Below are positions 18,125 through 26,848 of a stretch of 64,000 nucleotides of DNA, piece after piece. The notes beneath the pieces are model-generated. The model ran no database searches. It was not told the DNA's origin and saw only the letters and a list, made by a program, of their open reading frames with translations. Every line of letters begins with the position of its first letter. Within the stretch, counting starts at the first letter, position 1. The DNA comes from Synergistota bacterium (GTDB lineage: Bacteria; Synergistota; Synergistia; Synergistales; Synergistaceae): positions 1 to 64,000 of the forward strand of contig JAEXGR010000007.1 of assembly GCA_023450745.1 (NCBI GenBank), given 5' to 3'. A program made the position numbers and the translations under genes.

Positions 18125-18985
18125 CTAATATTTTTTTACTACGAGCGCCTTTTCCAGCGCCTCAAAATTCTGGATCGCGCTCTCTCCCAACTTCAGCGAA
18201 ACACCGGTATATAGAGTGTCGATGATCGTGAGCTCCGCCATCCTCGACGCTATCGCGTAGGTCCTATACATCGTCTCCTGCGAGCGAGTATAGAGGCGAA
18301 TGTCGGCCAACTTCGAAACCGGGGATATTCCGTTGCTCGTAAGCGATATGACCGTCGCCCCGTTTTCCTTCACAAACCTGATCGCGTCGGCCACATCACG
18401 GGAGCTACCGGAATGGGAAATCGCCATCACGACGTCCTCCTTGCCTAAGGAGGCCATCGCGATCATCTGCATATGGTCGTCAGTGTAGGCATTCACGTTG
18501 AGGCCGATCCGCAAAAACTTATGCTGCGCGTCCATCGCGATCGCGCCGGAGTTACCATTACCAATGATTACTATACGCCGCGCGCGGCACAACACCTCCA
18601 CACACCTCGCCACCTCAGAGGCGTCGAGCGCCCTTTGCGTCATCGTCAGTGTTTGGATGGCGCTGGAGAATATCTTGTCGATGATCACCTCCGCTGAAGA
18701 ATCGGCGTTCAAGTCCTCGTGGATCTTCTCCTGCGGCGATACCAGCTCGCGCGCGACCCCTACCTTTAAGGCCTGAAACCCAGAGTACCCCAGTTTCGTG
18801 CATACCCTGGTAACTGTGGCTTCGCTGGTCCCCGCCATCTCCGCCAGTTCGGTGATCGAGGCGTAGATTAGTTTTTCCTGATTGTCCGCCATGTACTCGA
18901 CCGTCTTCCGCTCTTTTTTGGAAAGGGAATCCAGCTTTTCCTGTACTCGGCTGTAAAAAGCGCCGCTTGTAGATTTTTCTCTCAT
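18125..18985 (-). CDS. RpiR-family transcription regulator with SIS domain
   Basis: This 286-residue regulator has an N-terminal RpiR helix-turn-helix (about 12-85, including ITELAEMAGTSEATVTRVCTKLGYSGFQALK) and a C-terminal SIS phosphosugar-binding domain (about 125-255, IVIIGNGNSGAIAMDAQHKFLRIG and AISHSGSSRDVADAIRFVKENGA). Proteins of this kind sense sugar phosphates. I choose ATG 18985, which has GGAG nine bases upstream; the ATG at 19000 has no site. It sits inside the operon between the selenoprotein and the kinase and is likely its regulator. The SIS domain and the kinase together point to a phosphorylated sugar as effector. Confidence 0.88.
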   Translation of the reverse strand: MREKSTSGAFYSRVQEKLDSLSKKERKTVEYMADNQEKLIYASITELAEMAGTSEATVTRVCTKLGYSGFQALKVGVARELVSPQEKIHEDLNADSSAEVIIDKIFSSAIQTLTMTQRALDASEVARCVEVLCRARRIVIIGNGNSGAIAMDAQHKFLRIGLNVNAYTDDHMQMIAMASLGKEDVVMAISHSGSSRDVADAIRFVKENGATVISLTSNGISPVSKLADIRLYTRSQETMYRTYAIASRMAELTIIDTLYTGVSLKLGESAIQNFEALEKALVVKKY

Positions 18986-19092
18986 GTCCGTTAGCTCCAT
19001 TTTCTATTCTATGTATTTATTGTCCGTTGTCCCAATTTTACATATTTGAAGATTCAGGAGCAAACTAAATTTACCTTGATGCGTCATTAAAA

Positions 19093-20403
19093 TTACAAAA
19101 GATCCTCCACATGCCCCAGCTGCCCTGGAACGGTGAGCATTTTCAGCGCCTTTTCCACATAACGGCGACGGTAGGCCTTTTCGTCCGCCAGGCTGAGGTT
19201 GGGGTTGCCCACGGGACAGGTGATGGCAAATCCACGCATGATACGTGAAGCGCCTACGGAAGCGGCGATATCGACTACGGCGCAGATCTGCGTCACTGGA
19301 ATACCTACCCGTTCAATCTCTTTGACAATCGTTGACCCGCAACGAGTGCTCGTGCCTCAGGTGGAGGTGAGGATGGCGGCGTTGACGCCCTTCCTCAGCA
19401 ACTCGGCGGCGATTTGCCGCCCAATATCCTGCGAGGCGGCTACCGAGGCACAGTTTCCTGTAGCTACATAGACCTCAGGATCCAGCGTTCCGAGTTTTCC
19501 CGCCGAGACCTCTTCGCGCAGTACGTCCACAGGGAAGAGGCGGCATGGATCTTCAAGCACCCAGGTACCGTCATAGCCACTGTGGATGACAAAATGCGGC
19601 TCCGCCACGAGTCTGTCCCAGTCGTAATGGCCCCAAGTAGTGCTGCCGTTGGGTTTCAGTTTGTCGGGATTTTGTTCGGGGATGAGACCTCCATCCGAGA
19701 CAAGGGCCAATTTGACCCTGCTCAGATCGGCTGCCGGCAGCGCGGGCTCCACGTTATCGAAATTCGGAGGCAACAACTCGCTGACAAAGGGCTCTCCTTT
19801 GATCTTTTTCATCAGCATATCTATGGCGCGCACAGCGGCATTGTCCGGCTGTTCCTCATTGAGGATCACATCGCGGATCATATATCCCTCGGCGGCGGCG
19901 CTGCCGATATGCTCTCCCGTCAGCAGCCGCAGTCCAATGCCCGCCATCGCGGGGGCCACTTTTCGCAGCTGCGAGGACATTATGCCGGTCCGCACGATGT
20001 AGGTATCCTTGCGGTAAAGCTCGACAGCGGGGTTCTCAGGAAACATACCGGTGACCGTAGGGATATGAAGCTCGCGCCCCACCGTTGAAGCCATACATCC
20101 GCAGCTGATGCCGTAACGCCCGGCGTTAAAGGCAGGCCCCGCGATAAACAGGTCAGGCTTCAACGCACGTACCAGCTTCAGCCCCTCGGCCGCACCGCGC
20201 TCCGTATCTTCCGCAAAATAGTTATCGCCGCAGATGATCGTACCCACCACCTCACAGCGCTCCCGCAAAAGTTCATGGAAGAGCCTCGCTGGACCGACGG
20301 CCTCATGTTTGACGCTGAAGCCAACGTGGGCCATCTCTTCGCCGCCGATCTGTCCGAAGAATTGATTTATATAGCAGACTACCCGCCATTTTTTTGGTTC
20401 CAT
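19093..20403 (-). CDS. Selenoprotein B-subunit of a glycine/sarcosine/betaine reductase-like complex (GrdB/GrdF/GrdH family), Sec at UGA 19357-19359
   Basis: This is one gene of 436 residues interrupted by an in-frame TGA. The frame before it (349 codons) ends NAAILTST. After TGA it continues GTSTRCGSTIVKEIERVGIP and runs to TAA at 19093. In this family the motif is TSTUGTxTRCG with selenocysteine near residue 350; here it is codon 349. The Sec attacks the substrate bound by the partner subunit and splits the C-N bond reductively. A hairpin after the UGA fits a bacterial SECIS. The start is 15 bases after the GrdE-like stop. Gene callers will split it in two or truncate it. The substrate is not set by the sequence: glycine, sarcosine and betaine paralogues look alike, and the neighbours suggest something else. 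Confidence 0.93.
19329..19345 (-). promoter_or_regulatory. Candidate bacterial SECIS hairpin for the UGA at 19357
   Basis: On the mRNA, UCGUUG (19345-19340) pairs with CAACGA (19334-19329) around a 5-base loop CGGGU. The loop begins 18 bases after the UGA and has a G in its first two positions, which fits what is known of bacterial SECIS elements. An overlapping weaker fold uses 19339-19355. Confidence 0.6.
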
Positions 20404-20418
20404 ATCGCAACTTCCCTT

Positions 20419-21723
20419 CTAGTAATCCACAGCCATTCCATAGGAAAAACCTACCTGGCTCATCAGCCCCACCTGTTTCATATAGGTTGAGCGGACTCTC
20501 CCCTTCGCGGGGTCCCCAGTCGCTATCTTATGACCGCCGATGACACCGTCATCGCCGCTCAGGTAAAGGGCCTCTTCAGGGCCGCCCAGCAAAGTCTCGA
20601 CCGGAGGCAGTGAGAAGTTGTGATAATAGGTGCCGGAACATACGATCGAATTGACGTTATGGTCGCTGATCATACATTCAACACCGAGATTGCTCTTCCC
20701 GTTGAGTATCTGAATGATGGGAACGGCCTTAATGCCAAGTTTTTCCGCTTCGCTCGCGATCGCCCCCACGCACAGCGTCGAGGCGCCGCCGACCCCTTTG
20801 GTGATGATGGCGCCGTCGGCGTGAAATACCTCCTTGAGCAAGCTGGCCGCCATCTTTGAGACCAGGTTGCGGTGTTTGGCCTCCACTGAAGTGACGGTGA
20901 TCACCACGCCCGCGAAATTCAGCTCTTTGCCGTGACGCCGCATCAGCTCTATGATGACGGGATGGTTCTGTATCTCATAGGTCGTGACGCAGCGAAAACC
21001 GCCGCATGGCGAGATCGCCCCATCGAGCACCTCAGTAGGCTGCATGATCAGCGGCAGCGTATCAGAGACGACGTTGCCATAAAGCATCGGTTCTCGGTAA
21101 TTTTGCGTATCGTATTGCTTTGAATAGATCTGATAAACATAGACGATATTAGGCAGCCCCGGATGACGCTCGCTGTTGTCGAAGGTCTCGTTCTTGTCGG
21201 CGGCCTGTTCCCGCGTCGCTTTCGCGAGCATCACGCTGGTTCTAAAACCAACGCGGCGCAGCGCCTCGCGGTACTCGCGAAAATCAGCGTTTGGCGGCGT
21301 CAGCGGTTCAATGACGAGCATGGGCATTTTCGCGTATGGATTTATCTCCGCGCATTCGCCGCTCATATCAAACGATCCCCATTTTCTCGACCAGTATGTG
21401 TCGTTCTGGCAGAGGACGATGCCCATCCCATCGACGGCGCGCGTCACGCCGCTGCCCGCTATCTCATAATCGTCCGTCAGTACGCCCGGCCAGTCGATAT
21501 TATCAGACATCTTGCAGCGGGGCTGTACAACATCCACAACATTGATGATACGCGTAGATTCGCCGGGACGGGCAATGTCGATCTTCAGTGTGTCAAAACA
21601 GGGTTCGCCCGCGGCGAACGCCAAGATATCCTCTTTACTGACGTAGAGCACGCCATCGCGCAGACAGGTAGACTCGCCAAATTGCAGGTCTTTAATACGA
21701 ACCGTCTCAACCGTTAATTTCAT
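20419..21723 (-). CDS. Proprotein subunit of a glycine/sarcosine/betaine reductase-like component B (GrdE/GrdG/GrdI family)
   Basis: This 434-residue partner of the selenoprotein downstream has the length of the GrdE/GrdG/GrdI precursor. Family members cleave themselves before an internal cysteine, which becomes a pyruvoyl group that holds the substrate. Here the region LDGAISPCGGFRCVTTYE offers Cys245 (RCVTTYEIQNHP, my choice by position) or Cys240. The N-terminal half (KDLQFGESTCLRDGVLYVSK) and the C-terminal half (ITKGVGGASTLCVGAIASEAEKLG) match the alpha and beta products. No grdA, grdC, grdD or thioredoxin genes occur in the window, so those partners must be elsewhere or not needed. Confidence 0.9.
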   Translation of the reverse strand: MKLTVETVRIKDLQFGESTCLRDGVLYVSKEDILAFAAGEPCFDTLKIDIARPGESTRIINVVDVVQPRCKMSDNIDWPGVLTDDYEIAGSGVTRAVDGMGIVLCQNDTYWSRKWGSFDMSGECAEINPYAKMPMLVIEPLTPPNADFREYREALRRVGFRTSVMLAKATREQAADKNETFDNSERHPGLPNIVYVYQIYSKQYDTQNYREPMLYGNVVSDTLPLIMQPTEVLDGAISPCGGFRCVTTYEIQNHPVIIELMRRHGKELNFAGVVITVTSVEAKHRNLVSKMAASLLKEVFHADGAIITKGVGGASTLCVGAIASEAEKLGIKAVPIIQILNGKSNLGVECMISDHNVNSIVCSGTYYHNFSLPPVETLLGGPEEALYLSGDDGVIGGHKIATGDPAKGRVRSTYMKQVGLMSQVGFSYGMAVDY

Positions 21724-21744
21724 CTGTATGAATCTCCTTTTATA

Positions 21745-23028
21745 TTAAGCACCCATCAACAGATTAGGCGCGAAGGTGACTATCGGCGGGAAGAACCACA
21801 TCAGCAACATTACGGTGAGGATGATGAGGACGACGGGAATCGTATAGCTGATCGCCTGCCGGAAGGTCGCGCCCGCAATATTCATCGACAGGAAGAGATA
21901 TAGTCCCACCGGTGGCGTCAGTGCGCCCACGACCGTGGAGATTGAGAAGAGCACGCCGAAGAGTAGCGGATCCACACCTAAATGCATTACGATCGGATAT
22001 ACCGTGGGCAGGATAACGGCCGTGGCCGCAAGCGTCTCCATGAAACAGCCGATTATTAGCATCATGACTATGATGATAAACACCAAGACCGCCGGGTTGT
22101 GCGTAATCGAAAGCAGGAATTTTTCGACCATCGGAGTGACGTTCTCACGCGCGAATATATAGGAGTAGATGTTCGAAATACCCATGATCATCATCAGCAT
22201 CGCCGACGACGAGGAGGCCCTTTTGAATATCCCCAGCATATCCTTCAGCTTAAGCGTGCGGTAGATGAAGAAACCGCAGATCAGCGCGTAGATACAGGCC
22301 ACTATGCTGGATTCCGTCGCCGTGAAGAAACCGGTGACCACTCCCGCGAGGATGATAATCGGCGTGATCAACGCGAAGAAGGACTTTAAAAAGGCACGCC
22401 ACACAGAACCGAGGCTAAAACACCCGCTGCCCTGGTCGACATTGTACTTCGTCGCATACCAGTAACACATCACCATCAGGCAGACGCCGATCAAGATGCC
22501 GGGCATCAGACCACCGATAAAGAGCCTGCCCACGGAAAATCCCGTCAGCGAGGCATAGACGATCATATTGGTGCTCGGCGGGATTATCGGCGCCAACGCT
22601 CCGGAGCCCGCGATCATCGAGGCGATGAACCCCCTGTCGTATCCCTCTTTATTAAGCTCAGGCACCGTCAGAGTACTGATCGCACTCATTGTCGCCGCGC
22701 CCGATCCGGAGATGCCGGCGAAGATCATATTCGCCAATACAGAGACCATCCCCATGCCGCCGCGTATCTGCGCAACGCAGGCCCGGCAGAAATCTAGGAT
22801 GCGTGTGGAGAGGTTGGCGGCTCCCATGATCTCCCCCGCCAGGATGAAGAGCGGCCCGGCCATCAACGAAAATGAATTCATGCCGCGAATGGCCTGCTGC
22901 ACAGCCATAAAGGCGGGAATCTCGCTGCCGAACATGATCGCCAAAAGCCCGGAGAGGCCGATCGCAAAACATACCGGCACGCCCAGTACTAGAAAAATCA
23001 GCAGTGTTATCAGCGCAATGGCAATCAT
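21745..23028 (-). CDS. dctM: TRAP transporter large permease DctM
   Basis: This 427-residue membrane protein of about twelve spans forms the sodium-driven transport channel of a tripartite TRAP importer. Diagnostic parts are the N-terminal LGVPVCFAIGLSGLLAIMFG, the GPLFILAGEIM segment, SGSGAATMSAI and PPSTNMIVYASLTGFSVGRLFIGG. The ATG is one base from the DctQ stop, and the GrdE-like gene starts 21 bases after its end. This coupling ties import directly to the reductase. TRAP systems usually carry carboxylates or other acidic solutes. Confidence 0.93.
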   Translation of the reverse strand: MIAIALITLLIFLVLGVPVCFAIGLSGLLAIMFGSEIPAFMAVQQAIRGMNSFSLMAGPLFILAGEIMGAANLSTRILDFCRACVAQIRGGMGMVSVLANMIFAGISGSGAATMSAISTLTVPELNKEGYDRGFIASMIAGSGALAPIIPPSTNMIVYASLTGFSVGRLFIGGLMPGILIGVCLMVMCYWYATKYNVDQGSGCFSLGSVWRAFLKSFFALITPIIILAGVVTGFFTATESSIVACIYALICGFFIYRTLKLKDMLGIFKRASSSSAMLMMIMGISNIYSYIFARENVTPMVEKFLLSITHNPAVLVFIIIVMMLIIGCFMETLAATAVILPTVYPIVMHLGVDPLLFGVLFSISTVVGALTPPVGLYLFLSMNIAGATFRQAISYTIPVVLIILTVMLLMWFFPPIVTFAPNLLMGA

Positions 23029-23535
23029 CTATCTTTCTCCTTCCCTGTATTGTCTTGCCAGCTTGGGAACAGCGCTGGCGTAAGAGCAGAGCATCATGAC
23101 TATTCCTGAAGGAACCGCCGCGTATATGTAGGCGTAGGGAATGTGAATTGCGGCGCCCAATGAATTAAAACTCTTCGAGACCAGAACAATCGATCCCGGG
23201 AAAAACATAATCAGGAAGACAACGCAGATCAGCCTGCCGATGATAAACAGCATCGCGCGCGCCTTGTTGTTTTTCATAAAGCTGATGACGATATCCACCG
23301 ATACATGGGCGTCAGCCCTCACGGTCAGGGCAGAACCGATAAAAGTCAGGTAGATGCCGCAAAAGCGCATGGCCTCTTCGGTCCACGGCGGCGACGAGTG
23401 AAGGATAAAACGGCCAAAAACCTGAAGGCTGCCGAAAACCAAAATCAGGGTGAACATCAGCGCACAGAACCAAACCTGGATATTCTCGATTATTCTGTCT
23501 ATTTTTATCAATGTTTTCATCTTTATTGACCTCAT
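23029..23535 (-). CDS. dctQ: TRAP transporter small permease DctQ
   Basis: This 168-residue protein has four predicted spans and is the small membrane subunit of the TRAP importer. The family pattern is visible in the opening helix (ENIQVWFCALMFTLILVFGSLQVFGRFIL) followed by PPWTEEAMRFCGIYLTFIGSALTVRADAHVSVD, where the acidic pair and the His-Val-Ser-Val-Asp motif are typical. It abuts dctM without a gap and follows dctP by 92 bases. Confidence 0.92.
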   Translation of the reverse strand: MRSIKMKTLIKIDRIIENIQVWFCALMFTLILVFGSLQVFGRFILHSSPPWTEEAMRFCGIYLTFIGSALTVRADAHVSVDIVISFMKNNKARAMLFIIGRLICVVFLIMFFPGSIVLVSKSFNSLGAAIHIPYAYIYAAVPSGIVMMLCSYASAVPKLARQYREGER

Positions 23536-23627
23536 GCTCTGGTAAGGGCCCCCCGCGCGGCAAACGCGCGCGGAGGCATCCCGTCTTGATCGATAAGTTA
23601 AATCTTCTGCTACAACATAAGAGGCAG

Positions 23628-24626
23628 TTAGCTGTTCAGCGACAGCATCTTCTTGATAAGGCCGCCCAGCTTGTAATTTTTCTCGTACTTGTCGTATATC
23701 GGCTGACAGGCGTTCTTCATCCTGTCGCGTTCCTTCTGCGGTATATCGTTGATCTTCACTCCGGCCGCCGCCATCGCCTTTTCCGCGGCGATATCAGAGG
23801 CCTGGCGCTTCTGCAGCTGCTTCTTCTGGCTCTCAAGCGCGCTCTTCTGGATTATATCCTGCAGGTCTTTGGGGATGGAGTCCCATTTGTCTTTATTGAT
23901 AAATACGCAGTATATGGCGCCCAGGTGACCGATCTTGGAGAGGTATTTGGCCTGCTCCTGCAGATTCTGATTTACCAGTCCCGTGACGTCGGCTTCGACG
24001 GCGTCAGCCACACCCTGCTGCAGAAGCGTATAGGCCTCGCTCCACGCGGAGGTGACGGTGTTCGCTCCGAGACAGTTCCAGATATCTACGTAGAGCGGCG
24101 TTTCGGCGGTACGCATCTTAACTCCCTTGATATCCTCAAGGCGGGTTATCGGCTTCGTCTTGAGCAGAGGCTGGCGGATGCCGTTGGAATAGGTCATCAG
24201 CAGGCGGACATTAGAATTCTTGAGCATCTTCGGCACCTCCTGCGCAACGATGCCGTCTATGAGCTTGGCCTGAGTGGCAAGGTCCTTGGTAAGGAATGGC
24301 ATATTGAACACGGCGAGCTGGGGGATATTCAGCGCCGCCGCCCAGTCGGCGGTGTCGCAGCAAGTCATGTCCAGAGTTCCCATCGTCACCTGCTCCATCA
24401 TTTCGCGCGCGGAACCAAGCTGGCTAGAGGGATAGATATTGACCTTGACCTGACCGTTGGAGCGTTTCTCCACCATTGCTTTGAACTCTTCCGGGGCGAT
24501 AGCCAACGCATGGCCAGGGTTCTGGATATGTCCGAACTCAAGGGTGACCTTCGCTTTCGCTTCGCTGACGGAGGCCAGCATACCGACAAGTAACAGAACT
24601 GACAGGACGAGAGACAGCTTCTTCAT
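23628..24626 (-). CDS. dctP: TRAP transporter solute-binding protein DctP
   Basis: This 332-residue periplasmic receptor has a signal peptide (about 1-24). The mature protein carries ALAIAPEEFKAMVEKRSNGQVKV, PSSQLGSAREMMEQVTMGTLDM and GVKMRTAETPLYVDIWNCLGANT. Arg172 of KMR is the residue that grips a substrate carboxylate in most family members, so the cargo is probably an acid. It is second in the operon, 13 bases after the GldA-like gene. The cargo should be the substrate that the two Grd-like subunits or the dehydrogenase act on. Confidence 0.92.
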   Translation of the reverse strand: MKKLSLVLSVLLLVGMLASVSEAKAKVTLEFGHIQNPGHALAIAPEEFKAMVEKRSNGQVKVNIYPSSQLGSAREMMEQVTMGTLDMTCCDTADWAAALNIPQLAVFNMPFLTKDLATQAKLIDGIVAQEVPKMLKNSNVRLLMTYSNGIRQPLLKTKPITRLEDIKGVKMRTAETPLYVDIWNCLGANTVTSAWSEAYTLLQQGVADAVEADVTGLVNQNLQEQAKYLSKIGHLGAIYCVFINKDKWDSIPKDLQDIIQKSALESQKKQLQKRQASDIAAEKAMAAAGVKINDIPQKERDRMKNACQPIYDKYEKNYKLGGLIKKMLSLNS

Positions 24627-24639
24627 AAAAAATTCCTCC

Positions 24640-25755
24640 TTATTTATTTGCTACTGCTTTTGCTTTGTACTTTTTACCCAAAGCGTCGGCGGCCACGATA
24701 GCCGCGTATACTCGTTCAGCGTCCACTAGAAAAGGCTCCTGATGGACAAGGGGACCGTTCACAGTTTTATTCGCGATCGCCGTGATCTTTTCCGGCGTTG
24801 CTTCGACGCCAAGATCCTCCAGCGTTACGGGCAGGCCGATGTCGACCATAAAGTCCATGACCTTATCCACGACAGCGGTAGCACTGTTTTCCAACACAAG
24901 CTGACATACGATGCCAAAGGCCACCTTTTCGCCATGCAGATATTTGTGGGTCTCCGGCAAAGCCGTGAGTCCGGAATGAATGCCGTGGGCGGTGGCAAGG
25001 CCGGTGTTGAGAAAGCCGAGACCACTGAGCAGCGTGTTCGCCTCAATGACATTTTCCAGTGCTTCGGTAACAACGCCGAGCTCAAGCGCCGCCAGCGCGT
25101 TGCGTCCGTCAGCGAAGAGAATATCCCAGCTCGCCTTGGCAATAGCCATGCCCGCCTTGCTGCGGCGATAGCCGGCACCGATATAGTTGGGAGAATCCGA
25201 GGCGTCGACGGCTTGGGCTTCAAGCCAAGTAGCCAGCGCGTCCCCCATGCCGGCGATGAAAAGGCGGCGGGGTGATTTAGCAATTATTTCACTGTCCACA
25301 AGCACAAGGTCCGCGTTCTTTTTCACCTTGCGCGACCCGATGTATTCCCCGCTAGGGGTATAAAGGACCGCGATCTCGCTAACAGGAGCATCCGTTGAGG
25401 CGGAAGAGGGCACGATGATCAGCGGTATATTCATGGCGTCGGCGCATAATTTCGCCGTATCCAAAGTCTTTCCACCGCCTACGCCGACAAAGACACAGCC
25501 ATTTTGCTCCCTGGCGATGGCACCTATCCTACCGATCTCTTCGTCGCAGCACTCTCCCTGGAACTTTATCGAGGTGAATCCGCAACCGTCATAGGCTTTC
25601 TCCAGTTGCACGCTCAGCTTCGGGTACAGGAAGCCGTCGATCAGAACGCAGGCCTTTCCGTAAGGAGTAGTATACTGAGGCATCCGGCTGAACTCGCCGG
25701 GACCCTGCACATAACGCAAAGGACTTCCAAAGGCTCTTGTGGTGGAACTTAACAT
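24640..25755 (-). CDS. Iron-type alcohol dehydrogenase, glycerol-dehydrogenase (GldA) branch
   Basis: This 371-residue NAD-dependent polyol dehydrogenase shows the GldA pattern: GGGKTLDTAK (93-102), VPSSASTDAPVSEIAVLYT, AGMGDALATWLEA, and AHGIHSGL...HGEKVAFG. The metal ligands Asp172, His257 and His274 fall almost exactly where GldA has them. It would oxidise glycerol or a related vicinal diol/hydroxy compound, or reduce the matching ketone. It is the first gene of the operon; the AT-rich stretch 25756-26040 upstream should hold the promoter. With the FGGY kinase at the far end it forms a dehydrogenase/kinase pair typical of polyol use. Confidence 0.88.
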   Translation of the reverse strand: MLSSTTRAFGSPLRYVQGPGEFSRMPQYTTPYGKACVLIDGFLYPKLSVQLEKAYDGCGFTSIKFQGECCDEEIGRIGAIAREQNGCVFVGVGGGKTLDTAKLCADAMNIPLIIVPSSASTDAPVSEIAVLYTPSGEYIGSRKVKKNADLVLVDSEIIAKSPRRLFIAGMGDALATWLEAQAVDASDSPNYIGAGYRRSKAGMAIAKASWDILFADGRNALAALELGVVTEALENVIEANTLLSGLGFLNTGLATAHGIHSGLTALPETHKYLHGEKVAFGIVCQLVLENSATAVVDKVMDFMVDIGLPVTLEDLGVEATPEKITAIANKTVNGPLVHQEPFLVDAERVYAAIVAADALGKKYKAKAVANK

Positions 25756-26040
25756 AATCTTCGAGTAGGCCGCATAGGCAAACTCTTGCCCCCTTCATTC
25801 ATTTTAATGATTAGATGGATATTTCCTAATTACAATAACATTTTTAAAAATAATTTTCTATATTAGAAAAATATTTTAGCATACAAATAATGTTATAAGC
25901 ATTTAAAATACATACTTATAGCTAGTTTTATCTACATAAAACTCCCTTAACACAAAAAATTTTTAAAAAACGCTAAACACTCACTAATTTAATTATATTA
26001 TATATGAAAATTATTTTCAATATATTTTTGCGATATATTC
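25756..26040. other. AT-rich promoter region of the reductase operon
   Basis: 285 very AT-rich bases with no gene. It must contain the promoter of the minus-strand operon starting at 25755. I see no clear long palindrome to assign to the RpiR protein. Confidence 0.5.
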
Positions 26041-26041
26041 A

Positions 26042-26756
26042 CACACTTACTCGTCGCCGGATACCACAAGGGAACTTGACGAATTGGCGAAGGCCCATGG
26101 CTGCACGCTCTGCGGCAGCGGCTATCCCGACCCCTATTGGGACACGATGGTCACCAATCTCGCCGGATCTTCGGCAAAGATAACAAAGATACACGGCTCC
26201 AGCAGCTACAATGTGGAGGACTACGGCATCACGCTCGCGAAGAGTCACGGCGCCGGGTTGACGATCGCGGAGTTTGAGAGGGAGATCTGCAACTACAACA
26301 GCCTCTCGTCGGACAAGATAAAGGCGCTTGTGGAAAAGGGCGACTACATCCCCTTCTACATGTGGAACCAGAACGGCTGGCTCTGCGAAAAGCTCGGACC
26401 CACGATCACCTCGCAAACACAGAGGTGCGTGCCCTGCACCTATAAAGAAGATCTCAATTCCTCGACGCCCGGCATGACGATAAAGGCCGAAGACGCCACG
26501 GGGATGTCGGCGATCGTGACGACGGAGGGGTCACGCTAGAGACTGAGTGCGTCGGCAAGGTCTACGCCCCTGGCGAGTTCAACCGGAACGAGTGGGCGCT
26601 CTGCGGAGAACCGGAGACCACAGTGATCGTCAACCGTCCTGCTACGGTAGAGCTTACCTGCGCGACGATCGTCAACCACCTGCCGCAGCTGATAGACGCC
26701 AGGCCGGGATATGTGACGGCGAACAACCTGCCTGACAACGCATATATGCGTGAAAC
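26042..26756 (+). pseudogene. Decayed 2,4-diaminopentanoate dehydrogenase-like gene (N-terminus missing, one frameshift)
   Basis: The plus strand codes for the C-terminal two thirds of a dihydrodipicolinate-reductase-fold protein. It reads TTRELDELAKAHGCTLCGSGYPDPYW, SSYNVEDYGITLAKSHGAGLTIAEF, and, after a frame change in a G-run at 26527-26530, VTLETECVGKVYAPGEFNRN and RPGYVTANNLPDNAYM. These match what I recall of 2,4-diaminopentanoate dehydrogenase (ord) of the ornithine Stickland pathway. One missing G at the run explains the frame change. The nucleotide-binding N-terminus is absent: the homology starts abruptly out of AT-rich DNA at about 26045. So it is a true remnant, whatever the status of the G-run. 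Confidence 0.75.
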
Positions 26757-26848
26757 CGATAAATTTCTATGTCAAGAGCAAATAAGCAAAAGGGCGCGGC
26801 ATAGCAAAAGACGGGCAAGAGCGCAGGCTCCTGTCCGTCTTTCATTTT

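Noticed and set aside
19357..19359. Nonsense mutation or sequencing error in the Grd component-B gene
   Set aside because: The TGA falls at the known Sec position with matching flanking residues and a SECIS-like hairpin, so recoding is the better reading.
19093..21723. Assigning the pair as sarcosine (GrdFG) or betaine (GrdHI) reductase
   Set aside because: The paralogues cannot be told apart by eye, and the kinase/dehydrogenase context does not fit either, so the substrate is left open.
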